Assembly: GCA_025928155.1 (NCBI GenBank)
Contig: JAICKC010000002.1
Location: 24,873-88,872 of the forward strand
Source: Candidatus Saccharimonadota bacterium
GTDB lineage: Bacteria; Patescibacteriota; Saccharimonadia; Saccharimonadales; UBA4665
Length of the DNA stretch: 64,000 nucleotides
Reading direction: 5' to 3'
Shown: piece after piece, positions 1 to 8,692 of the stretch
Layout: every line of letters starts with the position of its first letter
How positions within the stretch are numbered: the first letter of the stretch is position 1
Program-made: the position numbers and the translations under genes
The notes under the pieces: generated by a model
Databases searched by the model: none
What the model was told of the DNA's origin: nothing
Seen by the model: only the letters and a program-made list of their open reading frames with translations

Positions 1-915
1 ATTTTTGCCGAGCCAAATGTCGCCCGCATCTTTCAGCCGGATGTACCCGCTGGGCCCGTTGTGCAAATGGGTCATGTGCTCGACGGCGTCAGCGACTATA
101 TGCTGGAGCAGCCAGCCGAGCTTGGATTCCGTCTGGCTACAGCCAAGCCGGCTGATGTCGTGCACGTACTCAAAGCCTGCAAGGCCGACATCCTCATAAA
201 CTATCTGCCGGTGGGTTCACAAAAGGCGACTGAGTTTTACGCCCAAGCAGCCATTGATGCCGGCGTGGCATTTTTGAACTGTATTCCGGTATTCATCGCC
301 AGCAACCCGGAATGGGAGCAGAAATTCATTGATGCCGGCCTGCCGCTCGTCGGCGATGACATGCGCTCACAGCTCGGCGCCAGCGTGCTCAGCCAGATCT
401 TGCAAGAACTAGCCTTTGACCGCGGGTTGGCAGTAGATTTCCACCAGCAGCTCAACATCGGTGGCAACACCGACTTCAATAACATGATGGTACAGACCCG
501 CTTGGCCAGCAAAAAGAAGAGTAAAGAAAACGTGATCCGCGCTCAAAACGACATCCGTGGCATCCCGGTGCCCGAGCACAGCCTGTTTGCCGGGCCGAGC
601 ACCTACCTGCCCTACCTCAAAGACAACAAAGTAGCGTATTTTAACCTGCGCCTGCGTGGCTTCGGTGATGCGCCGGTAACCATTGACGCCAAACTAAGCG
701 TCCAGGACAGCGAAAACAGCGCCGGGGTAGTCATTGACGCCATCCGCTACCTGCAGGTCGCCCGCGAGCTCGGCGTAGTAGGTGCCCTGCGCGGCCCCAG
801 CGCCTGGACACAGAAGACTCCGCCGGAACAGATGATGTATGCCGCTGCCAAGCAGGAGTGCGAAGCGCTGGCTCACCGCCAGCTCTCGGCGTCGGTCCGC
901 AAACAGCTCAAGTAA
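1..915 (+). CDS. ino1: myo-inositol-1-phosphate synthase, 5' end truncated by window
   Basis: Frame is open from base 1; NYLPVGSQKA...LNCIPVFIASNP...GDDMRSQLGAS...LNIGGNTDFNNM typical of inositol-3-phosphate synthase. Confidence 0.9.
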   Translation: MFAEPNVARIFQPDVPAGPVVQMGHVLDGVSDYMLEQPAELGFRLATAKPADVVHVLKACKADILINYLPVGSQKATEFYAQAAIDAGVAFLNCIPVFIASNPEWEQKFIDAGLPLVGDDMRSQLGASVLSQILQELAFDRGLAVDFHQQLNIGGNTDFNNMMVQTRLASKKKSKENVIRAQNDIRGIPVPEHSLFAGPSTYLPYLKDNKVAYFNLRLRGFGDAPVTIDAKLSVQDSENSAGVVIDAIRYLQVARELGVVGALRGPSAWTQKTPPEQMMYAAAKQECEALAHRQLSASVRKQLK

Positions 916-919
916 TAAT

Positions 920-994
920 CTCATACTACTTCTTTCCGCTTGGGTGTGCTTGGGGCACAGGCCTTTGGTAAGGTGGTACTGGAAGTAGTATGAG
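920..994. repeat. Stem-loop repeat copy 1 (CTCATACTACTTC...GAAGTAGTATGAG)
   Basis: 13-bp terminal inverted repeat plus internal hairpins TGTGC-TTGGG-GCACA and CCTT-TGGT-AAGG; near-identical copies at 1489 and 2714. Confidence 0.85.
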
Positions 995-1226
995 CATAAG
1001 CCCGTGGGCTACGGAGCGTAGCGCCGCGTTCTTGAAATGAGGAAGGTGGGGTATAAAAAGATACGCCCGTCCTACCCGGCGGAGAATCATCGCTGACCAT
1101 TGTTGTCTGCGAATCCGCCGACCTGTTTCCAGGGTATTTATCTGATATTGGCCTCAGACTGCCGTATAAGCCTAACCTCACTTGTGGTAATGACGGTTAA
1201 GCCCGACGATGGCAGGCAGCGTGTGA

Positions 1227-1382
1227 TTACTTCTTAGAGTCGCCTCCCTTGTTCCTCTTCAGCCAGCGCCTTTCCTTGCGACGAGTCCTTTTCGCGTTGG
1301 CGCTGGGCGCCTTGGCGGTAAGTCCCTTTTCTACGCGCGCTGCGCGCTGCTTCTTCCGACGCTCGGTGTTCTCGTTTCCCAT
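1227..1382 (-). CDS. Tiny basic protein (51 aa) MGNENTERRKKQRAARVEKGLTAKAPSANAKRTRRKERRWLKRNKGGDSKK
   Basis: Complete ORF below the track cut-off; K/R rich; shares KGxTxxAPxANA with neighbour 1656..2021. Confidence 0.5.
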   Translation of the reverse strand: MGNENTERRKKQRAARVEKGLTAKAPSANAKRTRRKERRWLKRNKGGDSKK

Positions 1383-1488
1383 GCTGGTTATTCCCTTCGG
1401 TAGGAATGGTTGTGCAAGGAGTTTTTGCCTGCCACGACACTTCTTTATACCAGATTTGACAGTTTTTGCAACGCTTCGTTATAAAAAT

Positions 1489-1562
1489 CATACTACTTCG
1501 TTCCGCTTGGAGCGTGCTTGGGGAGCACAAGCCTTTGGTAAGGTGGTACTGGAAGTAGTATG
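1489..1562. repeat. Stem-loop repeat copy 2
   Basis: CATACTACTTC...GAAGTAGTATG; internal hairpin GTGCT-TGGGG-AGCAC replaces TGTGC-TTGGG-GCACA of copies 1/3. Confidence 0.85.
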
Positions 1563-1576
1563 AGTGTAGGCACCTC

Positions 1577-1628
1577 CTTTCGTGCCGGGCGAGGCATGGA
1601 TTGGGGACTGCCCCGCCGGGCACGAAAG
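1577..1628. repeat. Second stem-loop next to copy 2 (CTTTCGTGCCGGGCG...CGCCGGGCACGAAAG)
   Basis: 15-bp inverted repeat with one mismatch, just downstream of the minus gene ending at 1656. Confidence 0.7.
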
Positions 1629-1655
1629 TTAGTGCTTGAGGTAAGAGACTAGGTA

Positions 1656-2021
1656 CTACCCCTTACGTTTACCCCTTATGCGGAAAGCGCGTGCCACGAC
1701 GTTCTTCCCCTGGGCTGCCTTCTGGCGAGCATTAGCCTCTGGAGCACGCCTGGTTTCACCCTTGGCTGCACGCCTGTCACGCTCTGCCTTCCGGTCGCGC
1801 GTCTTCTTGGAGCCTTGACCGGCAGGACTCTTCGGTTTCGCGTCTTCCTTTTTTAGACGCTCTTGGCGATTCTTCAGAGCGTTATCCGCTCGTCGTTCCT
1901 TAGCACCGGGAGCACGCGCCGGTTTACCCTGATCGACACGATTGGCACGCGTTCTTGCACGGGCGCGAGTTTTCCTAGAAGCTCGGCTTCCACCGGAGTC
2001 GCTGGGTGGGTTCCTTACCAT
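1656..2021 (-). CDS. Low-complexity Arg/Lys/Ala-rich basic protein
   Basis: 121-aa ORF, strongly basic, followed by two stem-loops. Confidence 0.6.
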   Translation of the reverse strand: MVRNPPSDSGGSRASRKTRARARTRANRVDQGKPARAPGAKERRADNALKNRQERLKKEDAKPKSPAGQGSKKTRDRKAERDRRAAKGETRRAPEANARQKAAQGKNVVARAFRIRGKRKG

Positions 2022-2169
2022 AATGGCATTCCCTCTCCTGAGGAGTGGTGTGATCAGCGGTTGCTGTCACGGATACTTTTAATACTCCATTTGGTGTGCT
2101 TTTTCAAGCCCACTTTCGTATTGACACCTTCGTACTTTATATAAAAACGGAGATAATGGCGTGAGAAAA

Positions 2170-2241
2170 CTGTCGGCGGATTGTAGGGAGGCTATGCCTC
2201 TTGCGTGTAAACGCGCTACACACCTACTATCCGCCAGACAG
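2170..2241. repeat. Large stem-loop with two internal hairpins
   Basis: CTGTCGGCGGATTGTAGG / CCTACTATCCGCCAGACAG; internal GAGGC-TAT-GCCTC and GCGT-GTAA-ACGC. Confidence 0.7.
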
Positions 2242-2317
2242 CCTCCTTAGTATTTTCGTGTCTTGCGAGGGTAGCTCACGTCAACTGGCATACCTGCCTT
2301 GGGACACAGTTAACCTT

Positions 2318-2488
2318 TTACCTCGTCTTCCTCCTCCGAGGCTTGGCTTTGGCTCCCTTTGCGTGCCTAGGCGGTTTCTTGGGACCGATGAAGCGCTTCT
2401 GACAGTTGCCACAACGAAGTGCTCCGCGGTTCAACCTACTGGCCCTTTTGAGGCCGGCGTGCCACCCGCAACCTGCGACTGGAGACAT
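2318..2488 (-). CDS. Tiny CxWH / CxxC zinc-ribbon basic protein (56 aa)
   Basis: MSPVAGCGWHAGLKRASRLNRGALRCGNCQKRFIGPKKPPRHAKGAKAKPRRRKTR; paralogous to 9561..9788 and 9757..9915; SD-like GGAGAAGG upstream. Confidence 0.65.
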   Translation of the reverse strand: MSPVAGCGWHAGLKRASRLNRGALRCGNCQKRFIGPKKPPRHAKGAKAKPRRRKTR

Positions 2489-2713
2489 TCCTTCTCCTAG
2501 AGTTCTTGTCTTGCGTCTGCTATCGACGCCGCTTGTTGGTCATCTCTAAGACTGGTTGCTTGTCGACCTATCGTCCTGCCTTACCTTCTTTCCCCTTCTG
2601 GTGGATACTGAGCGCAGTTAACCTGTCGTGAGTTATTATGCCAATTTGGCTATTTTTGCACTTGTCTGAGGACAAGCACGGAAGCATACATGAATAAAAT
2701 GTAGTGATAATCT

Positions 2714-2784
2714 CATACTACTTCGTTCCGCTTGGGTGTGCTTGGGGCACAGGCCTTTGGTAAGGTGGTACTGGAAGTAGTATG
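2714..2784. repeat. Stem-loop repeat copy 3
   Basis: One nucleotide different from copy 1 over 71 bp. Confidence 0.85.
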
Positions 2785-2802
2785 GGTGCAAGGAGACCCG
2801 TT

Positions 2803-2843
2803 GTGCCGGTGAGGCGTGGTGGTGGCCAAAGCCCCACCGGCAC
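2803..2843. repeat. Second stem-loop next to copy 3 (GTGCCGGTGAGGC...GCCCCACCGGCAC)
   Basis: Inverted repeat resembling the 1577..1628 element, in the same relative position. Confidence 0.65.
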
Positions 2844-2855
2844 GCGGAGCAGCAT

Positions 2856-3395
2856 CTAGCTGCTGGGGGTGGGGTGCGCCTCGTCAGGCGAGGGTCCCCG
2901 TGTGGTGAGGATGCAATAGATCAGGGTAGCGATCACCGCGACCACAGACCCCCAGACGAGCAGGGCGGTCTGGACACTGAGCGGAACGCCGAACCCACGA
3001 AGGGCGAAGATCACCCCGAATGTGCCGCCGGCTCCCAGGATACCCTGAGGGACTGCCGCGAACGACGCGCCCTTGCCGCCCTTGCCTTGCACGCCTCCCG
3101 ATGGTCGAGTCCTGACCCCTACCTTCTTCTGGGCCCTGGCCTGCTTCTTGGGCTTCTGGCTGTCGACCTTTGCCTTTGCGTGCGGTTTGAGTGCCGTGAT
3201 GTTACCCTTGATGGTCTCAGGATCCTTGGTGTTATCCCTATCACCGTGCGCGCCCGCTGGGCGACCCCTGGACCCCTCGAACCTCCTAGCTGCTCGGCTC
3301 GGCCTGCTCGCCGCTGGCCGCTGGCTTCGCATTGCACCGGTTTCACCTGTGTTAGGCTCACGCCAGTTCGGACTGTTCTTATGACGGCTTGGCAT
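2856..3395 (-). CDS. Basic N-terminal region plus C-terminal transmembrane segments
   Basis: ATG at 3395 preceded by AGGTGA; GAGGTFGVIFALRGF and ALLVWGSVVAVIATLIYCIL hydrophobic stretches. Confidence 0.6.
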   Translation of the reverse strand: MPSRHKNSPNWREPNTGETGAMRSQRPAASRPSRAARRFEGSRGRPAGAHGDRDNTKDPETIKGNITALKPHAKAKVDSQKPKKQARAQKKVGVRTRPSGGVQGKGGKGASFAAVPQGILGAGGTFGVIFALRGFGVPLSVQTALLVWGSVVAVIATLIYCILTTRGPSPDEAHPTPSS

Positions 3396-3518
3396 GTTAA
3401 TGTTCACCTCATCCTTGTTGAGTGGTGTGTCCTTGCGTATATAGTAATAACATTATATTTATATAAAAACAAGCTCTTTCGCGCCAGGCTTGCGGCTATA
3501 ATTTGTGGAGAGTTTGTA

Positions 3519-3588
3519 CGGATGAGTGGGCTTGGGTGCGAGCGATTGACAGCTGTCGCTGCATCGAGAGCCCTCGCCCACTCATCCG
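3519..3588. repeat. Large stem-loop (CGGATGAGTGGGC...GCCCACTCATCCG)
   Basis: 13-bp perfect inverted repeat; stem and flank shared with 8973..9038. Confidence 0.75.
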
Positions 3589-3645
3589 GTTAGAAATAGT
3601 AGCTCCAACTGCTAGGTTCTTCGGGCAGGTGCGTCAGGGCACGTC

Positions 3646-3819
3646 CTACTGGCCCTTTTGCTTGCGCTTGGCCTCAGCCTTGGCAACAGCCCGTTGCGCG
3701 CGCTGTGCCTTAGCCAAAGCCTTGGCGGCTTGCGGAGAGCGTCCTCCGTGCTTGTTCATGGCCTTGCCGAGGTCGTCCCGAGCCTTCGCGCGCCTCGTTA
3801 CCAACTCTTTCCAGCCCAT
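3646..3819 (-). CDS. Tiny basic protein, GxxSPQA family
   Basis: MGWKELVTRRAKARDDLGKAMNKHGGRSPQAAKALAKAQRAQRA...; GAGAGGAGGTGATAAT SD immediately upstream. Confidence 0.75.
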   Translation of the reverse strand: MGWKELVTRRAKARDDLGKAMNKHGGRSPQAAKALAKAQRAQRAVAKAEAKRKQKGQ

Positions 3820-3860
3820 ATTATCACCTCCTCTCAAGGGTTGTAGAAAATAGCGCAGTG

Positions 3861-4049
3861 CTACTTCCTCCCCTTACTCCCCTTCCTGGCCGTCTTGGTC
3901 TTTTGAGCCTTCTTGGCCTTGGCGAGATCAGCCGTGCGCGCTCGCACTAGCTTGGCACTCGCTGCCTTGGCTTGGGGCGAAAAGACCCCATGCTTCCGTA
4001 CCGCTCGAGTGTAAGCCCGTTCTGCCAACTGGACTCTTAGTCCAGGCAT
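3861..4049 (-). CDS. Tiny basic protein, GxxSPQA family
   Basis: MPGLRVQLAERAYTRAVRKHGVFSPQAKAASAKLVRARTADLAKAKKAQ...; CGAGAGGAGGTGAAAGTC SD. Confidence 0.75.
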   Translation of the reverse strand: MPGLRVQLAERAYTRAVRKHGVFSPQAKAASAKLVRARTADLAKAKKAQKTKTARKGSKGRK

Positions 4050-4173
4050 GACTTTCACCTCCTCTCGAAGGTTGCAGTCTGTGGGGTGCCCACCGTAAGA
4101 ACCGCTCATATTTTTATACTTGTTCACCATATCGTCAAGCTAAATACAATATTTATATACATAATTTGTAAAA

Positions 4174-5271
4174 ATGTCAATATGGTGTAAAATTGCCTAC
4201 GTACAATACCGCCGACACAGGAAGAAGGTACGTACATTGACAGCCCAACCTACCACCTTTGGACAGCTATGGCACGAACCATTGCCTAGGTTGTTCGCGA
4301 GAGCAGCGCAGATAAAGCGCACGGAGCTACGTTGGCGCCGAATGTCACCGCTGGCCTGGCTTTACCCATCAGACATGGATCTGATGAGAGCGCTTGAGGT
4401 TAGTGTTCTGTGGCTCAGGCTCACCATGCAGCAACCGTTGCTCAGCGTGCTCGTGCGGACACCCGGCATGGGGTGTGCTCGACTCCGGACGCTCCTTTGC
4501 CTGCGCTGGTTCCAGCACACGCTCGACCACATTATCGACGGGCAGATCAAGATGCCAATTGAGGGAAAGCCACGGGATTACTTCGACCAAGCCGAACGTC
4601 TGTGCGAAGCGCTCCTCTGCCCGCAGGACATCGCAGACGAGGTCGCCCTGCCGCTCATGGCAACGCTGGTCTACGTCCTGCGTGCTTGCAGCGAACAGCT
4701 CGGCTTCGATCCGAGGCCGGAGCTACAAGCCATATGGCACGGCTGGCACGGCGATGCCGAGCGGGTTCTCAACAAGGAGCCGTTCGCGGACGAGGCAACC
4801 CTCAGCGCAGCACATAATGCTAGCGTCGAGATCGTCGAGCTGATGCTGCGCATCATGGACGTTCCGGCGTCCATCACACAGAGTGTCAGGTTGCACCTGA
4901 AGCTCCTGCTGGATGCCGACAACCTTGATGACTTCGCGAGTGACGTGCGAGACGGCAATCTCCAGTTTCCGCGCGAAGAGTTCGAGCGAGCTGGCATCGA
5001 CCCCGACCAATTGCTAGCCTGCGCGCACCCCCGCGTCCAGAAAACCCGAGAGTGCCTGACAGCGCTTCCTGGGTTTTACGCCTGGCTGCGGTCCCGCGTA
5101 GCAGCATGCGAGCAGCTACAAAACGTCACCGACGCAGCGATCGTGCTCAGCTACATACAGCCCAAGTGGCTGCGTGGCTACGTGCGGCGACACATCCAGC
5201 AGGGCATCCAGAAGCCCGCACTAGCTCTCGCTGCCTACAGCGAGACCCATACCTCACTTGAGAGGAGGTGA
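4174..5271 (+). CDS. Putative squalene/phytoene synthase-like protein (divergent)
   Basis: DHIID near the N-terminal third and DADNLDDFASDVRDGNLQFPREEFERAGI resemble the two Asp-rich motifs and GxxxxP region of squalene/phytoene synthases. Confidence 0.5.
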   Translation: MSIWCKIAYVQYRRHRKKVRTLTAQPTTFGQLWHEPLPRLFARAAQIKRTELRWRRMSPLAWLYPSDMDLMRALEVSVLWLRLTMQQPLLSVLVRTPGMGCARLRTLLCLRWFQHTLDHIIDGQIKMPIEGKPRDYFDQAERLCEALLCPQDIADEVALPLMATLVYVLRACSEQLGFDPRPELQAIWHGWHGDAERVLNKEPFADEATLSAAHNASVEIVELMLRIMDVPASITQSVRLHLKLLLDADNLDDFASDVRDGNLQFPREEFERAGIDPDQLLACAHPRVQKTRECLTALPGFYAWLRSRVAACEQLQNVTDAAIVLSYIQPKWLRGYVRRHIQQGIQKPALALAAYSETHTSLERR

Positions 5272-5274
5272 AGT

Positions 5275-5514
5275 ATGAAAAACACACCACAATGGATGCG
5301 GCTCAGTAAGAACCCCAACCGCGAGGTGAGCAGCGTGCACAAGGTCGCTGCACCCGCCCGGGGACAGAAGTACCGCGTCACCGTGACCAAGGACGACCGG
5401 CACGGCGGGAGGCAGTCCAAGGACTACCACGCGCGCACCAAAAAAAGGGCGGAGCGGATCGAGGCGCGCGAAGATGAGTACGCCGAGAAGCGGAACAACT
5501 CCTCGTGGATTTAG
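5275..5514 (+). CDS. Small basic protein
   Basis: 79 aa; GAGAGGAGGTGAAGT SD before ATG. Confidence 0.7.
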   Translation: MKNTPQWMRLSKNPNREVSSVHKVAAPARGQKYRVTVTKDDRHGGRQSKDYHARTKKRAERIEAREDEYAEKRNNSSWI

Positions 5515-5520
5515 GAGGTA

Positions 5521-5595
5521 GGTGCTGTCAGACGGTACGGCGGATACAAACGAGCGAGCTTTTGGCTCCCACTTGTACCCGCCGTACCCAGCACC
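5521..5595 (+). terminator. Large stem-loop, possible terminator
   Basis: GGTGCTG..GGTACGGCGG / CCGCCGTACC..CAGCACC followed by CTTTTATC. Confidence 0.55.
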
Positions 5596-5750
5596 CTTTT
5601 ATCACCTTTACAAATCTTTATAATGATATACTCTATACTGTAAGCTTTCTTGCTGACTGAAATATCAAGTTGTGGTATATGCACGTTATATACTGAGCAA
5701 GCAAAGTAGCACATGACGAGCAGAGAGTCGACGTTAGGAGAGGAGTGCCC

Positions 5751-5927
5751 ATGACGGCACGCCCCCCAGGTGGCAAGGACGGTCGCAACCGGAAAGGACA
5801 CCGGATGCACCGAAGGAAGCCGATGGAACGTGACCCCAAGGTCGCACGACGGAGGTTGTTGCGGTCCTCGAAGATTCACGTTCCTCCGGAAACGGTTACC
5901 AACCGGCTGTACAAGGCAGATGGGTAA
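5751..5927 (+). CDS. Small basic protein (MTARPPGGKDGRNRKGHRMHRRKPMERDPKVARRRLL...)
   Basis: GGAGAGGAG SD upstream of ATG; basic composition. Confidence 0.55.
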   Translation: MTARPPGGKDGRNRKGHRMHRRKPMERDPKVARRRLLRSSKIHVPPETVTNRLYKADG

Positions 5928-6100
5928 TGCATCGTCCTCGGCGGCGCAGGTCGTACCAACCGAATACACGGCTATCACGGCCTCCTAGCAGGCTGACTAC
6001 GCCGCGAAAGCAAGGGTGAAGAACCACACAGGCGCCGTTAGGCCGAAGATAGGCTTAACAGCCACAACCTACTCCCTCAACTTCCGAAAGGAGGTGAACC

Positions 6101-6235
6101 ATGCCCAGGCTAACGGGGAAAGCCAGCAAAAAGAAGACCCGTTACGTTAAATCTGAAAAGAAGACTCAGAGGTCGAAGACGGCACGCGCAGAAAAGAAGG
6201 TACTGCGCGTACTCGGCAGGACCCAGAAGTCCTGA
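6101..6235 (+). CDS. Tiny basic protein (44 aa) MPRLTGKASKKKTRYVKSEKKTQRSKTARAEKKVLRVLGRTQKS
   Basis: AAAGGAGGTGAACC SD before ATG; below ORF-track cut-off. Confidence 0.65.
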   Translation: MPRLTGKASKKKTRYVKSEKKTQRSKTARAEKKVLRVLGRTQKS

Positions 6236-6379
6236 CAGGCTACTTCTCCAAGCAGCCCGATAGACGGACGTGACGACAGGGACTCTAGCGAGGTTCAAGG
6301 TGTCGTCATCGACAACCTTATACCTCTCCAAACTCCTCCCTGCTCGTCATTTCCGTCTTATGAAAAACGATTCCGAACT

Positions 6380-6403
6380 CCGCTCTAGCAGCGGACCTTT
6401 TTA
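6380..6403 (+). terminator. Rho-independent terminator-like hairpin
   Basis: CCGCT-CTAGC-AGCGG followed by ACCTTTTTAT. Confidence 0.5.
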
Positions 6404-8326
6404 TACTAAAACGGCTTTAATGCGGCGGATACCGGCGCTCGACGACTCTTCTTTGGTAATCTTGAACTTCTTGCCATCTTCGGCCAGCTGGCCGGTGTGG
6501 TCCACATGCGGACCACCGCAAATTTCCAAGCTGACGATGTGGTCGTCCGGACCCATTTGGTACACCTTGACGGTTTCAGCATAACGCTCCCCAAATGGCC
6601 CAATGGCGCCCATATCCAGCGCCTGCTGCGTGGGGTACTCGGTGAATTTGACCGGCAGGTCTTCGGCAATCCAGCCGTTGACGAGATCTTCGGCCTGCTT
6701 GATTTCCTCGTCGGTCAGTTTGGCTTCGTGACTAAAGTCGAACCGCAAACGTTCCTCGGTAATATTACTGCCGTGCTGGCGCAACTCCAAGCCGAACAGT
6801 TGGCGCAGAGCGCTTTGCAGCAGGTGAGTCGCCGTGTGGTATTTCTTGTGCTGCAAGGTTTGGCCGCCTAGGCCGCCCTTAAACGTGCCTTTTGCCGCCG
6901 TCTGGGAGCGAGCCCTTTGCTCGCGCATACTTTTCTCAAATTGAACGTCCGCATTATCCGCGACAACAACGCCTCGCTTGAATGCTTCTTCTTTTGAGAG
7001 TTCCACAGGAAAGCCGTATGTATCGTACAGCTTAAAGATCATCTGGCCTGATAGCCTGCTTTCGAAATCGTTTTTAAAGCTGTCGCCATCACCTAAAGAG
7101 GTTGTGAGTATGATTTTCTCAAATTCCTGAAGGCCCTTGCGCAGCGTCTGGCGGAAAACTTTCTCTTCCTTTACCAGAATCTCAATAACTTTCTCGCGAT
7201 TTTCCTTAACTTCTGGATAGTCGGCTTCGTATAGGCCGACAATAACCGGCACCACCTGCTCAACAAAATTCTGCTCAATACCGAGGTCAAACGCAAACCG
7301 GATAGCCCGGCGCATCAGCCGGCGCATCACGTAGCCCTGCTCCTTGTTGCTTGGCACTACGCCGTCCACGGCTAGGAAGACCGCACCGCGCAGATGGTCG
7401 GCAATGACGCGCATACTGGTGCTATGACTGTCATATTTTTTGCCCGATACGGCTTCTAGCTTCTCTACGATTGGCCACAGAATGGTCGACTTGAAGGCAT
7501 CCGCACTATCGATAGCAGCCATGGCGATACGCTCCAGCCCGCCGCCAAAATCGATGTTTTTATTCGGCAGCGGCTCAAACCCGTTTTCCCGCCGGACATA
7601 CTGCATAAGTACATTGTTGCCGATCTCTACAAACCGGCCGCAGTCGCAGTTGGGATGGCACTTAGGCCCGTATTCGGTATTATGCTCAATGTAATCAAAT
7701 TCATAAAAGATTTCACTGGAAGGGCCGCCTGGCTCGCCAACCGGCATATCCTCGATGTTTTTGCCACGATACCACCAGTTCTTGTCAGCCGCATAGTAAA
7801 AGATACGGGCGCCAGGGTTCATGCCCTTTTGGTAGCCATCGGCTTCAGTGCCAATCTCCATTTCGCCCGCCTCAATGCCTTTGCCTGCAAACAGCTTCTT
7901 CCATATGGCACCGCTTTCGGTGTCTTTCGGTATTCCAAACGCTTCGTGACCCAAGAAAGTTGTTATGTACAATTTATGCGGATCAAGTCCGACCACATCG
8001 GTCAGGAACTCAAAAATCCACGGAAACTGCTCCGCCTTGAAATAATCGCCCAAAGACCAGTTACCCAGCATCTCAAAAAATGTAGTGTGTCGATTATCCC
8101 CAACTTCCTCAATATCCTGGGCACGGAGACAAGTCTGGCTATCCACTATGCGCTTACCTTCCGGGTGAACTTGGCCAAGCAAATACGACATAAGCTGTTG
8201 CATGCCGCTACCGGTAAATAAGGTGGTGGGGTCATTATGTAGCACCAAGGGTGCCCGCGGAATCACCTTGTGGCCACGCTCTTCAAAAAACTGCAAATAT
8301 TTGTTACGAATCTCCTGCGCCATCAT
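6401..8326 (-). CDS. alaS: Alanyl-tRNA synthetase, catalytic and editing domains only
   Basis: RNKYLQFFEERGHKVIPRAPLV...; editing motifs HTATH and CGGPHVDHT; ends at SAGIRRIKAVLV. Confidence 0.95.
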   Translation of the reverse strand: MMAQEIRNKYLQFFEERGHKVIPRAPLVLHNDPTTLFTGSGMQQLMSYLLGQVHPEGKRIVDSQTCLRAQDIEEVGDNRHTTFFEMLGNWSLGDYFKAEQFPWIFEFLTDVVGLDPHKLYITTFLGHEAFGIPKDTESGAIWKKLFAGKGIEAGEMEIGTEADGYQKGMNPGARIFYYAADKNWWYRGKNIEDMPVGEPGGPSSEIFYEFDYIEHNTEYGPKCHPNCDCGRFVEIGNNVLMQYVRRENGFEPLPNKNIDFGGGLERIAMAAIDSADAFKSTILWPIVEKLEAVSGKKYDSHSTSMRVIADHLRGAVFLAVDGVVPSNKEQGYVMRRLMRRAIRFAFDLGIEQNFVEQVVPVIVGLYEADYPEVKENREKVIEILVKEEKVFRQTLRKGLQEFEKIILTTSLGDGDSFKNDFESRLSGQMIFKLYDTYGFPVELSKEEAFKRGVVVADNADVQFEKSMREQRARSQTAAKGTFKGGLGGQTLQHKKYHTATHLLQSALRQLFGLELRQHGSNITEERLRFDFSHEAKLTDEEIKQAEDLVNGWIAEDLPVKFTEYPTQQALDMGAIGPFGERYAETVKVYQMGPDDHIVSLEICGGPHVDHTGQLAEDGKKFKITKEESSSAGIRRIKAVLV

Positions 8327-8396
8327 AAGCACCTATTGTATAACAGAGGTAGCGTAACGCCAAACATGCAACTATATAAAATGTTTTGAATGTTTT

Positions 8397-8466
8397 GCAG
8401 ATAGGCGAGGTTGGTCTTGGGTGCTTCGACTAGAAGTCGCACCACAGGCCTCGCCCGCCTATCTGC
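8397..8466. repeat. Large stem-loop
   Basis: GCAGATAGGCG / CGCCTATCTGC; internal GGTGC-TTC-GACT-AGA-AGTC-GCACC. Confidence 0.7.
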
Positions 8467-8520
8467 TTGTTCTTAAGTTTCCCGCGCGCGTCAGTGGACC
8501 ATTGTTTGCCAGCTACTGCA

Positions 8521-8583
8521 GTTTGCTAGTTTGCCGACTATGCGCCGTCCCGCTTAGGGCGCGGTACCTAGGCACTAGCAAAC
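8521..8583. repeat. Large stem-loop
   Basis: GTTTGCTAGT / ACTAGCAAAC; internal GCGCC...GGCGC. Confidence 0.65.
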
Positions 8584-8692
8584 AGGCCGGCACTCGCCGA
8601 TAACATCATCGTACACCGCCTTTACGTTGGCCCTGGTAGCCTGATAGCGACCAGACTTCTCAGCCGTTTACGGATCCTAGACCCGTCCAGGC

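Noticed and set aside
237-512. Antisense ORFs inside ino1, leuS, pgk, pyk, pcrA and similar genes
   Set aside because: Shadow ORFs of GC-rich coding sequence without SD sites or recognisable families.
922-992. The 71-bp repeat as a tRNA gene
   Set aside because: Length and a GGTAAGG/GGTGGTA stretch are superficially tRNA-like, but there is no D-arm/anticodon/T-arm cloverleaf on either strand and the terminal stem is 11-13 bp.
2201-2500. Plus-strand 99-aa ORF
   Set aside because: The complementary strand encodes the better supported CxWH zinc-ribbon protein (2318..2488).
8521-8583. GTTTGCTAGT...ACTAGCAAAC as an integron attC site
   Set aside because: Starts GTT and ends AAC but does not match GTTRRRY/RYYYAAC, and no integron integrase was seen in the window.
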